Source: Thermoplasmata archaeon
Lineage (GTDB): Archaea > Thermoplasmatota > Thermoplasmata > Thermoplasmatales > Thermoplasmataceae
NCBI GenBank assembly: GCA_021820525.1
Contig: JAKADM010000002.1
Coordinates: forward strand, 62,001 to 126,000
Length of the DNA stretch: 64,000 nt
Direction: 5' to 3'
Below, one piece after another: positions 18,030 through 26,129 of the stretch; the first letter of the stretch is position 1; each line of letters starts with the position of its first letter. The translations under genes and the position numbers were made by a program. The notes under the pieces are model-generated. The model saw nothing but the letters and a program-made list of their open reading frames with translations. It ran no database searches and was not told the DNA's origin.

Positions 18030-19613
18030 ATGGTTGCAAAGGTACTTAAAAATCTGAACTTCTCCGAAATGATCAGAGATGGATCCGTTCTTGCCATATC
18101 CGGTTTTAACATGGGAACAACCCCGGACTATTTGATAACACAGATGCTTGATTATTACATTAAAAATTCCAGTCCAAAAAATCTGTTTATCATAAGCGAT
18201 GCCCTGCCTGCATCACCAGGAAGGGCATTTGACAATGTGATGAAATATATTTACGAGGAAAATGACACTGATCTTATAAGAGGTATGCTTGTTCCCTTCA
18301 TGGGATTTTCGCCATATCTTCAGAAGGTTGCCCTGGAAGGAATCATTCCCATATACAGCTGGCCCATAGGCCTCACAGCATACTGGCTCAGGGAGATTGC
18401 CTCAGGAAGGCCCGGCCTTCTCACAAAGATAGGCATAGATACCTATCTTGATCCCGTGAATGAAGGGGGTGCACTCAATGATAATGCCATGAAGAAAAGG
18501 GAGTGCAGAGTCAGGGAAATGAAGGTTGATGATGAGAGAACCCTTTTTTATGAAGGGCCAAAGCCAGACTATGCTTTTATAAGGGCTTCCATAGCGGATT
18601 CGAAGGGGAATCTCTCTGTGAGGGATGAACCTTTCAGAGGAACAATTATGAACATTGCCCAGGCTGTAAAGGCCCATCCCAATCCGGGAAAGGTCTATGC
18701 ACAGGTTTTGAGGATCATGAATGGTGGATATATCACACCCATTGAGGTTGAAGTACCATGGCCACTGGTTGACGGCGTAGTAAAATCCCCACCTGAATAC
18801 CATTCACAGGCCTCAAGCTTTAATTTTGACCCGGAAGTTTCAGTTGGGAACGGATATATAGCCAATCCTGAATTTATAAGTCAGGACAGGGAACTTGATG
18901 TGGCCGGAAAAATAATTGTAAATGAAGGTATAAAAACGCTCAATGATGTATTAAAGGGAAAGGATCATATAATGATCAATCTTGGTGTGGGAATTCCCGC
19001 ATCCATTGGAAGATACATAAATGAAAATAATCTTGGTGACAAAATTGTGCCTGTGGTTGAATCCGGCCCCTGGGGTGGTGTCACCCTGTCCGGAGCAGAT
19101 TTTGGTGTGTGCAAGGGTTTCTTCGCGGTTTCCACCATACCCGATATGTTTTCCAATTATGAGGGTGGAATTATAGATGCGGCTGCCCTTGGATTCCTCC
19201 AGGTTGACCAGATGGGAAACGTGAATCCATCCATTCTGCCCGGAAAAATAACAGGACCTGGAGGATTTCCAGTTATTGCCCAGGGATCGCCCATAGCCAT
19301 ATTCATGGGCAAATTCATGGCAGGGAAGATGGAAGTTTCTTTTATGGATGGGAAGCTTAAGATCGAAAGGGAAGGTGATGGAATCAAGTTCGTTAAAAAT
19401 GTATATAAAATACTTTTCAGCGGCAGGCAGGCATCAATCCATAAGAAAAATGTAATTTACATAACTGAAAGGGCTGTTTTTGAACTTGGCACCGATGGAC
19501 TTGTTTTGAAGAAGGTTGCACCGGGCATTGATATTGACAGGGATATACTGGAAAAGATGGAATTCAGGCCAGAAATCCCTGAAAACTATGGGGAAATGGA
19601 GATTAATCTTTAA
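18030..19613 (+). CDS. Acetate/propionate CoA-transferase family protein (fused alpha-beta)
   Basis: A 527-aa single-chain family I CoA-transferase that moves CoA between acyl-CoA and a carboxylic acid through a glutamyl thioester. The N-terminal half is the alpha-like domain, the C-terminal half the beta-like domain. NLGVGIPASIG precedes the catalytic motif VVESGPWGG, whose Glu is at about residue 344. Overall it resembles the propionate CoA-transferase/YdiF group rather than succinyl-CoA:3-ketoacid transferases with separate subunits. The neighbouring pyruvate oxidase-like enzyme and acyl-CoA ligase suggest acetate/acyl-CoA interconversion (inference). Confidence 0.87.
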   Translation: MVAKVLKNLNFSEMIRDGSVLAISGFNMGTTPDYLITQMLDYYIKNSSPKNLFIISDALPASPGRAFDNVMKYIYEENDTDLIRGMLVPFMGFSPYLQKVALEGIIPIYSWPIGLTAYWLREIASGRPGLLTKIGIDTYLDPVNEGGALNDNAMKKRECRVREMKVDDERTLFYEGPKPDYAFIRASIADSKGNLSVRDEPFRGTIMNIAQAVKAHPNPGKVYAQVLRIMNGGYITPIEVEVPWPLVDGVVKSPPEYHSQASSFNFDPEVSVGNGYIANPEFISQDRELDVAGKIIVNEGIKTLNDVLKGKDHIMINLGVGIPASIGRYINENNLGDKIVPVVESGPWGGVTLSGADFGVCKGFFAVSTIPDMFSNYEGGIIDAAALGFLQVDQMGNVNPSILPGKITGPGGFPVIAQGSPIAIFMGKFMAGKMEVSFMDGKLKIEREGDGIKFVKNVYKILFSGRQASIHKKNVIYITERAVFELGTDGLVLKKVAPGIDIDRDILEKMEFRPEIPENYGEMEINL

Positions 19614-19842
19614 GGTGTCTTCCAATATTTTAAATCATAATATTTTGGATTGCTTATGAATATAAGGGAATATCATTTTTCCTGCACCTTAATATTCCGG
19701 CATATCCAATCTTCATACCATGGGATTTTTGAAAAAATAGAAAATGATATTGTCCATTCATTTCCATTCATATTTATCAGTTCTGAATATTTTTACAGAT
19801 TATGAAACACAATGTCCTCCATTTAAGTTTTGTGGAAATCTG

Positions 19843-19850
19843 TTAAATAG
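19843..19850 (+). promoter_or_regulatory. TATA box of the pyruvate oxidase-like gene
   Basis: TTAAATAG centred about 25 bp upstream of the ATG at 19871, consistent with a leaderless transcript. Confidence 0.5.
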
Positions 19851-19870
19851 TGTTCAAAGCATTATAGTCT

Positions 19871-21517
19871 ATGACAACTGTTGCAGAACTTATCATCAAC
19901 ACACTTGAGGCTGCTGGCGTCAAAAGGATATATGGCCTTCCAGGAGATTCCCTTAATCCCCTTATGGATGCCATCAGAAAGAATGGAAATGTAAAATTTG
20001 TTCAGGTAAGGCATGAAGAAGGTGCAGCTCTGGAGGCGGCCTTCGATTCAAAATATACGGGCGAACTGTCTGTATGCATGGGCACATCAGGTCCGGGCTC
20101 AATCCATCTTCTAAACGGCCTCTACGAGGCAAAGATGGATCACGTTCCCGTTCTTGCCCTTACGGGACAGATAGAAACAGATCTCACAGGAAAGGAATAT
20201 TTTCAGGAAGTTGATCTCATTAATCTGTTCAGGGATGTTTCCCTTTACAGCCAGAAAATTGTCAATCCGGATTCGGCATACTATGTTCTTGAAAGGGCCA
20301 TTTATATTGCATTAAACAGCAGGGGCGTCACCCATCTTGATCTTCCCGTTGATGTGCTCAGAATGCAAACCGGTTCAAAAATCCCTGATAAAATACCCGG
20401 AAGGGTTGTTCCTGATCTGAAACCTGACCTTTCGAAGTGCAGGGAATTAATAAACCAGTCTTCAAAACCCCTTATCATGTATGGGAGCGGTTGCAGGAAT
20501 CTTTCGGAACCTCTCATGGATTTTGCTGAAACAATCGGTGCACCGCTCATATATGCTTTGAAGGGAAAGGGCATACTGCCCGACACTGACAGTAGAGTTA
20601 TGGGAGGCCTTGGCCTTCTTGGAACAAAGCCTTCCGTTGAAGCCATGAAGAAAGCAGATCTTCTCATTTTACTTGGCTCGGATTTTCCATATACCCAGTT
20701 CCTTGATTCCGGAATTAAAACAATTCAGGTTGATATTAATCCCCTGAGCCTCAACAAGAGAATAAGCCCTGACAGGGCAGTTATGTGTGATATCTCCTAT
20801 TTCCTGAAAAATATCAACCCTGAGAAGAAGGAGGAAAAATTCTATAAATCTCTTGAAAAAGACAAGATGAACTGGATAAAGATGATGGAAAAGGATGAAC
20901 AGCCTGGAGGAAAAATGTTGAACCCTGAGGCGGTGGTTTCATCCCTTTCCAAACATATTCCTCAAAATGCCATTATTATGGGCGATACGGGAAACGTTAC
21001 CGTATGGACAGCCAGAAATATGAGATTTGACAGGAAGATGGATTTCTTCTTTTCACCATGGCTTGGAAGCATGGGTACGGGCATTCCCGGTTCCATAGGC
21101 CTTTCCTTTGCCTCTGAAAGGCCCGTGTATGCCATTACTGGAGATGGTAGCGCAGCCATGACCATGGTTGAACTGATTACAGCAAAAAAATATGAGAGAA
21201 ATGTGAAAATAGTTGTGTTTAACAATTCAAAACTGGGAATGATCAAATTCGAGGAGGAGGTCATGGGCTATCCTGAATTTGGCGTTGATCTCCTTAACCC
21301 GGATTTTGAAATGATAGGCAAGGCAGTGGGTATTGGAGGGTTTACTGTAAAAAATGGGGATGAACTGGAGGATGTGATGGAAAAGTTTGTAAATTACAGC
21401 GGACCTGCCATAATGAATGCCTTTGTGAGCCCAGATGAAAAGCCAATGCCCCCAAAACTCAATTTCCAGCAGGCTAAGGGTTACGTCACATCCATATTGA
21501 GGGAAAGGATAGGATAA
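19871..21517 (+). CDS. Thiamine-diphosphate enzyme, pyruvate oxidase/dehydrogenase (PoxB-like)
   Basis: A 548-aa TPP enzyme closest to pyruvate:quinone oxidoreductase by eye. YGLPGDSLNPLMDA at the N-terminus, VRHEEGAALEAA with the catalytic Glu near 49-50, GTSGPGSIHLLNGLY, and the TPP-Mg motif GDGSAAM at 424 through FNN at 451-453. The PoxB-like end QQAKGY is followed by only about 13 more residues, so the C-terminal membrane-binding tail of E. coli PoxB is absent. It would convert pyruvate to acetate and CO2, passing electrons to FAD and then a carrier. Acetolactate synthase is an alternative but fits the LPGDS region less well. Confidence 0.82.
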   Translation: MTTVAELIINTLEAAGVKRIYGLPGDSLNPLMDAIRKNGNVKFVQVRHEEGAALEAAFDSKYTGELSVCMGTSGPGSIHLLNGLYEAKMDHVPVLALTGQIETDLTGKEYFQEVDLINLFRDVSLYSQKIVNPDSAYYVLERAIYIALNSRGVTHLDLPVDVLRMQTGSKIPDKIPGRVVPDLKPDLSKCRELINQSSKPLIMYGSGCRNLSEPLMDFAETIGAPLIYALKGKGILPDTDSRVMGGLGLLGTKPSVEAMKKADLLILLGSDFPYTQFLDSGIKTIQVDINPLSLNKRISPDRAVMCDISYFLKNINPEKKEEKFYKSLEKDKMNWIKMMEKDEQPGGKMLNPEAVVSSLSKHIPQNAIIMGDTGNVTVWTARNMRFDRKMDFFFSPWLGSMGTGIPGSIGLSFASERPVYAITGDGSAAMTMVELITAKKYERNVKIVVFNNSKLGMIKFEEEVMGYPEFGVDLLNPDFEMIGKAVGIGGFTVKNGDELEDVMEKFVNYSGPAIMNAFVSPDEKPMPPKLNFQQAKGYVTSILRERIG

Positions 21518-21519
21518 AT

Positions 21520-23205
21520 TCAAACGCCTTCCTTTCTCAATTCCTTCTTTAAAACCTTTCCCACAATGCTTTTTGGAAGTGAATCCCTGAAGACTATTAT
21601 TCTTGGTATCTTGTAAATTGCCAGATATTTCAGGCAAAACTGCTTTACCTCATCTTCAGTCATCTTTTCACCCTTCTTCAGGACTATGAATGCCTTCACA
21701 TCCTCGCCCCTGTGGGGATCGGGCACGCCTATTACCGCAGCCTCCTCTATCTTTGGATTCTTGTAGAGTATCTCTTCTATTTCCCTGGGATATATGTTAT
21801 AGCCACCGGCGATAATCACATCCTTTTTCCTGTCCACTATGTGTATATAGCCATCCTGGTCTATGATTCCTATGTCACCTGTATAAAGCCAGCCGTCCCT
21901 TATGGTTTCTTCAGTTTCCTTTTTCTTGTTGAGGTATCCGAGCATGACCTGCGGGCCGTTTACCACAATTTCGCCCGGCTCACCCTGAGGCATTTCTCTG
22001 TCGCCTGTTTCCGCATCCATAATTTTGACCCTGGTATTTGGCATGGGAAAACCCACTGAACCAATTTTTTTCTTTGTTCTGTCCAGAGGTGTGGCACATA
22101 CAACCGGTGATGTTTCAGTCAGACCATAGCCCTCTATTATGGATCCCCTTGTTCTCTCAGTAAATTCCTGCTCAAGCTCATTTGGGAGAGGAGCCGCTCC
22201 TGATAAAAGCAGAGATATGCCTGAAAGGTCGTACTTTTTGCTGAGCTTGCTCCTTAATATGGAATGATACATGGTCGGTATTCCAGGAAATACAATGTTC
22301 TTCTCCTTTCCTATGGTTTTTAACAATCTTTCAGTATCTCTTGGATCAGGCACAATAATGACTCTGCTTCCCATGAATATGGGAAGCAGGAGAGCTGTCA
22401 TCATGCCATAAACATGGAAGAATGGAATGGCAGAAAGGAAATCAAGATCCTTTTTCATATTCTTTGGAACCCATTCTTCAAGCATATACATATTTGAGAT
22501 AAGATTGTAATGGCTCAGAAGAGCTCCCTTGGGAATACCTGTTGTTCCGCCCGTATATTGAATTACTGCAGGTGTCACCATGGGATCAACCTTTTCCTCT
22601 TCCAGTTCCTTTGATCCCCTGGAGGATTGATTAAAGAGTACAACCTGCTTTGTGTATTCTATAACAACATCCTCCTTCTTCAATTTTCTTGAAAGAGAGA
22701 ATATGGACCCCACAAATCCCGGCAGATAGTCCTTAATCCTTGTCACAATTATTTTGCTTACTGTGTTGGGCAGAAGCATCTTTACCTTGGGAAAGAAATC
22801 ATCCAGTACAATCAGTATTTCTGCGGAGGAATCGTCCATCTCCTCCTTAACCTCGTATGCAGTATACAGAGGGTTTACCTGGACAACTATGGCACCCAGT
22901 TTGACAATGGCAAAGAAAAGTATGGCATATTGAGGTGAATTTGGAAGCATAAGGCCGACCCTTGAGGATTCCCTCACACCCTGATCCCACAGGAAATTTG
23001 CTGCCATATCAACATCCCTTTTGAAATCTTTGTAGGTCCATTTTTTTCCAATAAAGTCAATTGCGATGTTATTTGGGTATTTTTCCGTGGATTCTTTGAG
23101 TATGGAATATATTGACCTTTTTGGTATCTCTATTTCTCTCCTTACGCCCTCAGGATAGTTCTTCTTCAATATTTCCTCGTAATCAAACTGCTCTGAATTT
23201 TCCAT
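21520..23205 (-). CDS. Long/medium-chain fatty-acid-CoA ligase
   Basis: 561-aa AMP-forming acyl-CoA synthetase. The phosphate-binding loop YTGGTTGIPKGALLS, adenylation motif YGLTETSPV, GWLYTGDIG, hinge DRKKDVIIAGGYNIYP and C-terminal catalytic Lys region KSIVGKVLKKELR are all present. It activates fatty acids for the beta-oxidation genes encoded further along the window. Convergent with the pyruvate oxidase-like gene, with 2 bp between stops. A GGAGAT Shine-Dalgarno-like site lies just upstream of the ATG, with an AT-rich TATA candidate at about 23226-23240. Confidence 0.92.
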   Translation of the reverse strand: MENSEQFDYEEILKKNYPEGVRREIEIPKRSIYSILKESTEKYPNNIAIDFIGKKWTYKDFKRDVDMAANFLWDQGVRESSRVGLMLPNSPQYAILFFAIVKLGAIVVQVNPLYTAYEVKEEMDDSSAEILIVLDDFFPKVKMLLPNTVSKIIVTRIKDYLPGFVGSIFSLSRKLKKEDVVIEYTKQVVLFNQSSRGSKELEEEKVDPMVTPAVIQYTGGTTGIPKGALLSHYNLISNMYMLEEWVPKNMKKDLDFLSAIPFFHVYGMMTALLLPIFMGSRVIIVPDPRDTERLLKTIGKEKNIVFPGIPTMYHSILRSKLSKKYDLSGISLLLSGAAPLPNELEQEFTERTRGSIIEGYGLTETSPVVCATPLDRTKKKIGSVGFPMPNTRVKIMDAETGDREMPQGEPGEIVVNGPQVMLGYLNKKKETEETIRDGWLYTGDIGIIDQDGYIHIVDRKKDVIIAGGYNIYPREIEEILYKNPKIEEAAVIGVPDPHRGEDVKAFIVLKKGEKMTEDEVKQFCLKYLAIYKIPRIIVFRDSLPKSIVGKVLKKELRKEGV

Positions 23206-23360
23206 TCTGATCTCCTATGTAAGCTTTAATATGTTTTAAATTTTTCATGGATGCTTTGAATATAAATATAAAATAGCATTCTTTCTATATATTCCTTAAA
23301 AAGCCTGTGCCCTGTGGGAGTAAAATGGATCTTTCAATATTTTTGATGCCTGTTAAAAGA

Positions 23361-23377
23361 ATTAAATAGTATTTAAT
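23361..23377. promoter_or_regulatory. Inverted repeat at the DtxR-family regulator promoter
   Basis: ATTAAAT-AGT-ATTTAAT, a perfect 7-bp inverted repeat centred about 20 bp upstream of the GTG start. It overlaps the expected TATA/initiation region. It could be a simple TATA element or an autoregulatory site; it does not match the TGTAAGG operators of the downstream gene. Confidence 0.3.
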
Positions 23378-23388
23378 TCTAATAGGTT

Positions 23389-24027
23389 GTGGGAAAAACG
23401 TCCATAACCGAGGAGGATTATTTAAAGAGCATACATGAACTTACAGAGTATGAGGGGTATGCAACACTTTCGGACATATCAAGGTTGTTGGGAACTCTAA
23501 GGCAGAGCGCCTACGACGAAATAAATATCCTGCTTCAGAAAAACCTTGTGACAAGGATTGAGAGGGGCAAATATGTTCTTACAGAGATCGGCCAGAAGCA
23601 GGCCAATCTTTTTTTGAGAAAACACAGGATTGCAGAAATACTTCTCTATAAGGGCCTTTCCCTTGAATGGAAAAAACTTGATGAGCAGGCCATGGGGATT
23701 GAGCACGGAATGACCGAAGAGATAATGGAAAGGGTATGCGAAAAATATGGCTGTGAAAGATGTCCCCATGGAAACCCAGTGCCCAGGGGGGATGGCACCG
23801 TTATGGAAATAGATGATTTCAGCATGTCTCAGGCAAGCCCTGGAAAAACTTACATGATATCGAGGATTGTTTACGAAGAAAGTTTCATATTAAATTTTCT
23901 TTCTGATAACAGGATATTTCCCGGCACCTCCATAAAGTGCATTAGCTTAAATAAATGGTCTCTTGATAGGGGCGAGGTTGAATTCCCTCCCCAGGTGAAT
24001 CCAGCTGTGAGACTGATAAATGTTTGA
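23389..24027 (+). CDS. DtxR/MntR-family metal-dependent transcriptional regulator
   Basis: 212 aa with a GTG start. The N-terminal winged helix (residues about 8-65: TEEDYLKSIHEL, TLSDISRLLGT, LVTRIERGKYVLTEIG) is followed by the dimerisation/metal-binding domain (FLRKHRIAEILLY, MGIEHGMTEEIMERV, CERCPHGNPVP). The CPHG block and the histidine/glutamate pattern are standard for the family. The C-terminal part (about 140-212) looks like an SH3/FeoA-like domain. The adjacent NRAMP gene carries two perfect inverted repeats in its promoter, making it the likely target: repression when intracellular Mn or Fe is sufficient (inference). Confidence 0.9.
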   Translation: MGKTSITEEDYLKSIHELTEYEGYATLSDISRLLGTLRQSAYDEINILLQKNLVTRIERGKYVLTEIGQKQANLFLRKHRIAEILLYKGLSLEWKKLDEQAMGIEHGMTEEIMERVCEKYGCERCPHGNPVPRGDGTVMEIDDFSMSQASPGKTYMISRIVYEESFILNFLSDNRIFPGTSIKCISLNKWSLDRGEVEFPPQVNPAVRLINV

Positions 24028-24080
24028 TTTTAAGGAAAGATATTTACATCTGCATTTTTAATTATTCTCATTTGATTATT

Positions 24081-24098
24081 TGTAAGGTTATCCTTACA
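24081..24098. promoter_or_regulatory. Metal-regulator operator 1 upstream of NRAMP gene
   Basis: Perfect inverted repeat TGTAAGG-TTAT-CCTTACA, directly upstream of the TATA element (CTAAATATG, 24104-24112). Same arms as operator 2, centre-to-centre 30 bp, about three helical turns. Binding by the DtxR-family protein encoded just upstream is inferred. Confidence 0.8.
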
Positions 24099-24103
24099 GA
24101 AAC

Positions 24104-24112
24104 CTAAATATG
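24104..24112 (+). promoter_or_regulatory. TATA box of NRAMP gene, between the two operators
   Basis: CTAAATATG centred 27 bp upstream of the ATG at 24135, giving a leaderless transcript. It lies in the gap between the two TGTAAGG/CCTTACA repeats. Confidence 0.6.
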
Positions 24113-24128
24113 TAAGGAATACCTTACA
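24111..24128. promoter_or_regulatory. Metal-regulator operator 2 upstream of NRAMP gene
   Basis: Perfect inverted repeat TGTAAGG-AATA-CCTTACA ending 6 bp before the ATG at 24135. It covers the stretch between TATA box and transcription start, a position where a bound repressor would block polymerase. Confidence 0.8.
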
Positions 24129-24134
24129 TGCTGA

Positions 24135-25322
24135 ATGAGGCTCACAAGGTTGCTGGCACTTTTCGGTCCTGCATGGATCATTATGATGGCAGATGTGGAC
24201 GCCTCAAGTGTAATCACTGCAGTTTCAAACGGCGAAATATATGGATATGGTCTGATCTATCTCCTTCTCATATTAAGCATACCGCTTTTCATTATCCAGG
24301 ATGCCATGGGAAGGATAGGCGCAGCCCTCCCGGGATATGGGTTTGGAGATATTATAAGAATGAAATTTTCAAGAAAAATTGCCCTGTCAGCATCCATTCC
24401 AATGTTCATAACAGATATATTCACCTATGTGGTGGAATATGCCGGAATCGGTACAGGCTTTCTCCTTGTTGGTATTCCCCTTTACATATCCCTTCCATCC
24501 ATATTCCTTGTCCATCTTTCCATTCTTCTGCTTAAGGAATACAGGAGGATAGAAAAACCCCTGATTCTTCTTTCGTTCCTCTTGCCTCTGGCCTTTCTTT
24601 CTGAACTGATTTTAAGGGGAACCGATCATTTAAGATTGTCTTCCCTGTTTTATTTTTCAACATCCCACAGCTATGCCTTTTTCATTGCAGCCAATGTGGG
24701 CGCAGTCATAATGCCCTTCATGCTCTTTTACCAGAGCTCTGCCACATCCTACAAATATAAGATGGAAAATATAAAGCCTGAACATGGAATTCCGTGGGTA
24801 AGGAAGGAAACGCTTGCAGGTGCTGTAATCTCTGAACTGATCATGGTTGTAATTGAGATGGGCACTACGGGAATCGGTAATGTGAAAAACATTCTCAATG
24901 CGCAGGATATTTCCCAATCACTCACTGCAATTGCAGGTTCCTTTTCCCCTCTTTTTTTTGGTGCAGGCCTCATAATATCAGGTTTCATAGCACTTGTGAC
25001 CATATCTCTGGGCAGTTCCTGGGGAACCCTTGAATCCCTGGGAAAATATAGTGATAGAAATGTGGTTATCCTCTATGTTTTTGAATCCCTTCCCGCCATC
25101 ATAATCACAGTGATCTTCTCATCAAACTTTTCCATAGTAAATTTTGTTCTTTATCTCATGTCACTTTCGCCCCTCATTCTTATCATCCCTGGCATCATGG
25201 GTGGCATAATCGTTTCCAGCAAAACTCTGCTTGGAAAATACGCCTATGGAAAAATTATGTCTATGGTTTACTGGGTTACCCTTTTCCTCCTCATATCCTC
25301 AGGTATAATATCCCTGATATGA
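24135..25322 (+). CDS. NRAMP-family divalent metal transporter with altered metal site
   Basis: 395-aa membrane protein with about 11 predicted helices. TM1 reads GPAWIIMMADVDASSVIT, where the canonical DPGN of Mn/Fe transporters appears as DASS (Asp kept, Asn replaced by Ser). TM6 reads GAVIMPFMLFYQSSA, where the Met of the metal site is kept and the usual MPH is MPF. The overall fold pattern is clear. The regulator upstream and twin operators argue for metal uptake, with Mn2+ or Fe2+ the obvious candidates and Mg2+ not excluded. The ATG at 24135 is preferred over the out-of-frame ATG at 24127. It ends about 50 bp from the convergent superoxide dismutase. Confidence 0.88.
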   Translation: MRLTRLLALFGPAWIIMMADVDASSVITAVSNGEIYGYGLIYLLLILSIPLFIIQDAMGRIGAALPGYGFGDIIRMKFSRKIALSASIPMFITDIFTYVVEYAGIGTGFLLVGIPLYISLPSIFLVHLSILLLKEYRRIEKPLILLSFLLPLAFLSELILRGTDHLRLSSLFYFSTSHSYAFFIAANVGAVIMPFMLFYQSSATSYKYKMENIKPEHGIPWVRKETLAGAVISELIMVVIEMGTTGIGNVKNILNAQDISQSLTAIAGSFSPLFFGAGLIISGFIALVTISLGSSWGTLESLGKYSDRNVVILYVFESLPAIIITVIFSSNFSIVNFVLYLMSLSPLILIIPGIMGGIIVSSKTLLGKYAYGKIMSMVYWVTLFLLISSGIISLI

Positions 25323-25370
25323 ATAAAGTGTATAATTAGAATTAAAAGTTTGTTTTAATAAAATATGGGA

Positions 25371-25988
25371 TTACTTGAAGGCAAGATATGCCTTGTGGGC
25401 CTTTTCGAATCTGTGATTCACAGATTTCCAGTCAACGTTCTTCATGAAGGCCTCAAGGTATGGTGCCCTCTTTGCGCCGTAATCCGTATAGTATGCGTGC
25501 TCATATACATCCAGAGCGAGCACAACAATGCCATTCCATATTCCATTGGTGTTGTGGACATCTGCCCCTATGTTTCTCAGCTTGCCGGTATTCAGATCAT
25601 AGACAAGAAGTGCCCATCCTCTGAAGGCTGTTCCTGTGGCCTTGAAATCCTCAACCCACTTTTCGTAGGATCCAAAATCCTCCTCTATCTTTTTCTTTAA
25701 TTCAGGGGAAAGGTTCTTCTCTCCATCTTTTTTCAGGCTCTCAAAATATATCTCATGGAGAAGTGATCCATTATAGTTGAATGTCTCCTCAAGCTTCAGT
25801 TCCCTGAACTCGCTGTAATTCTGGTTTGCCTTGCTTCTGTCTGCGTTTGGGAGTTTCTCCCATATTTCATTGAGTTTTGTCACATATCCATTGTAATGGG
25901 TCTCAAAATGATACTCTATCTGCTGGTCTGATATGCCGTCAAGTCCCTTTGGTTTGAACTGGTTCTTCTTTTCCCATTTTTCTACCAT
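25371..25988 (-). CDS. sodA: Superoxide dismutase (Fe/Mn)
   Basis: 205-aa enzyme converting superoxide to oxygen and peroxide. Metal ligands by alignment to the family: His27 (in YHFETHYNGYV), His78 (GSLLHEIYFE), and Asp and His in LDVYEHAYYTDYG. DVHNTNG precedes the last motif as in other archaeal SODs. Metal identity (Fe, Mn or cambialistic) cannot be decided here. A GGTGA Shine-Dalgarno-like site precedes the ATG. Location beside a metal transporter and its regulator makes metal-linked expression plausible, though no TGTAAGG operator is seen at this promoter. Confidence 0.94.
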   Translation of the reverse strand: MVEKWEKKNQFKPKGLDGISDQQIEYHFETHYNGYVTKLNEIWEKLPNADRSKANQNYSEFRELKLEETFNYNGSLLHEIYFESLKKDGEKNLSPELKKKIEEDFGSYEKWVEDFKATGTAFRGWALLVYDLNTGKLRNIGADVHNTNGIWNGIVVLALDVYEHAYYTDYGAKRAPYLEAFMKNVDWKSVNHRFEKAHKAYLAFK

Positions 25989-26045
25989 TTTTTCACCAAT
26001 TCTGTATTCACTGCGTCTTTAAAAAAGATTTTGGTCTTTTAAAAG

Positions 26046-26059
26046 TGTGTATTAACACA
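26046..26059. promoter_or_regulatory. Inverted repeat upstream of superoxide dismutase
   Basis: TGTGT-ATTA-ACACA, perfect 5-bp arms, about 60 bp upstream of the SOD start in a 141-bp intergenic region. May be a regulator site; short arms in AT-rich DNA make chance likely. Confidence 0.3.
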
Positions 26060-26129
26060 TAATAGTTAAAAGAAAATTACTATTTAATTTTGAATAAATA
26101 ATTAATTAAATTATTTAAAATTTAATTTC

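Noticed and set aside
24128-24535. 135-codon plus-strand ORF overlapping the NRAMP gene
   Set aside because: Out of frame with a clear transporter gene and rich in Cys/His from translating hydrophobic codons in another frame; a shadow.
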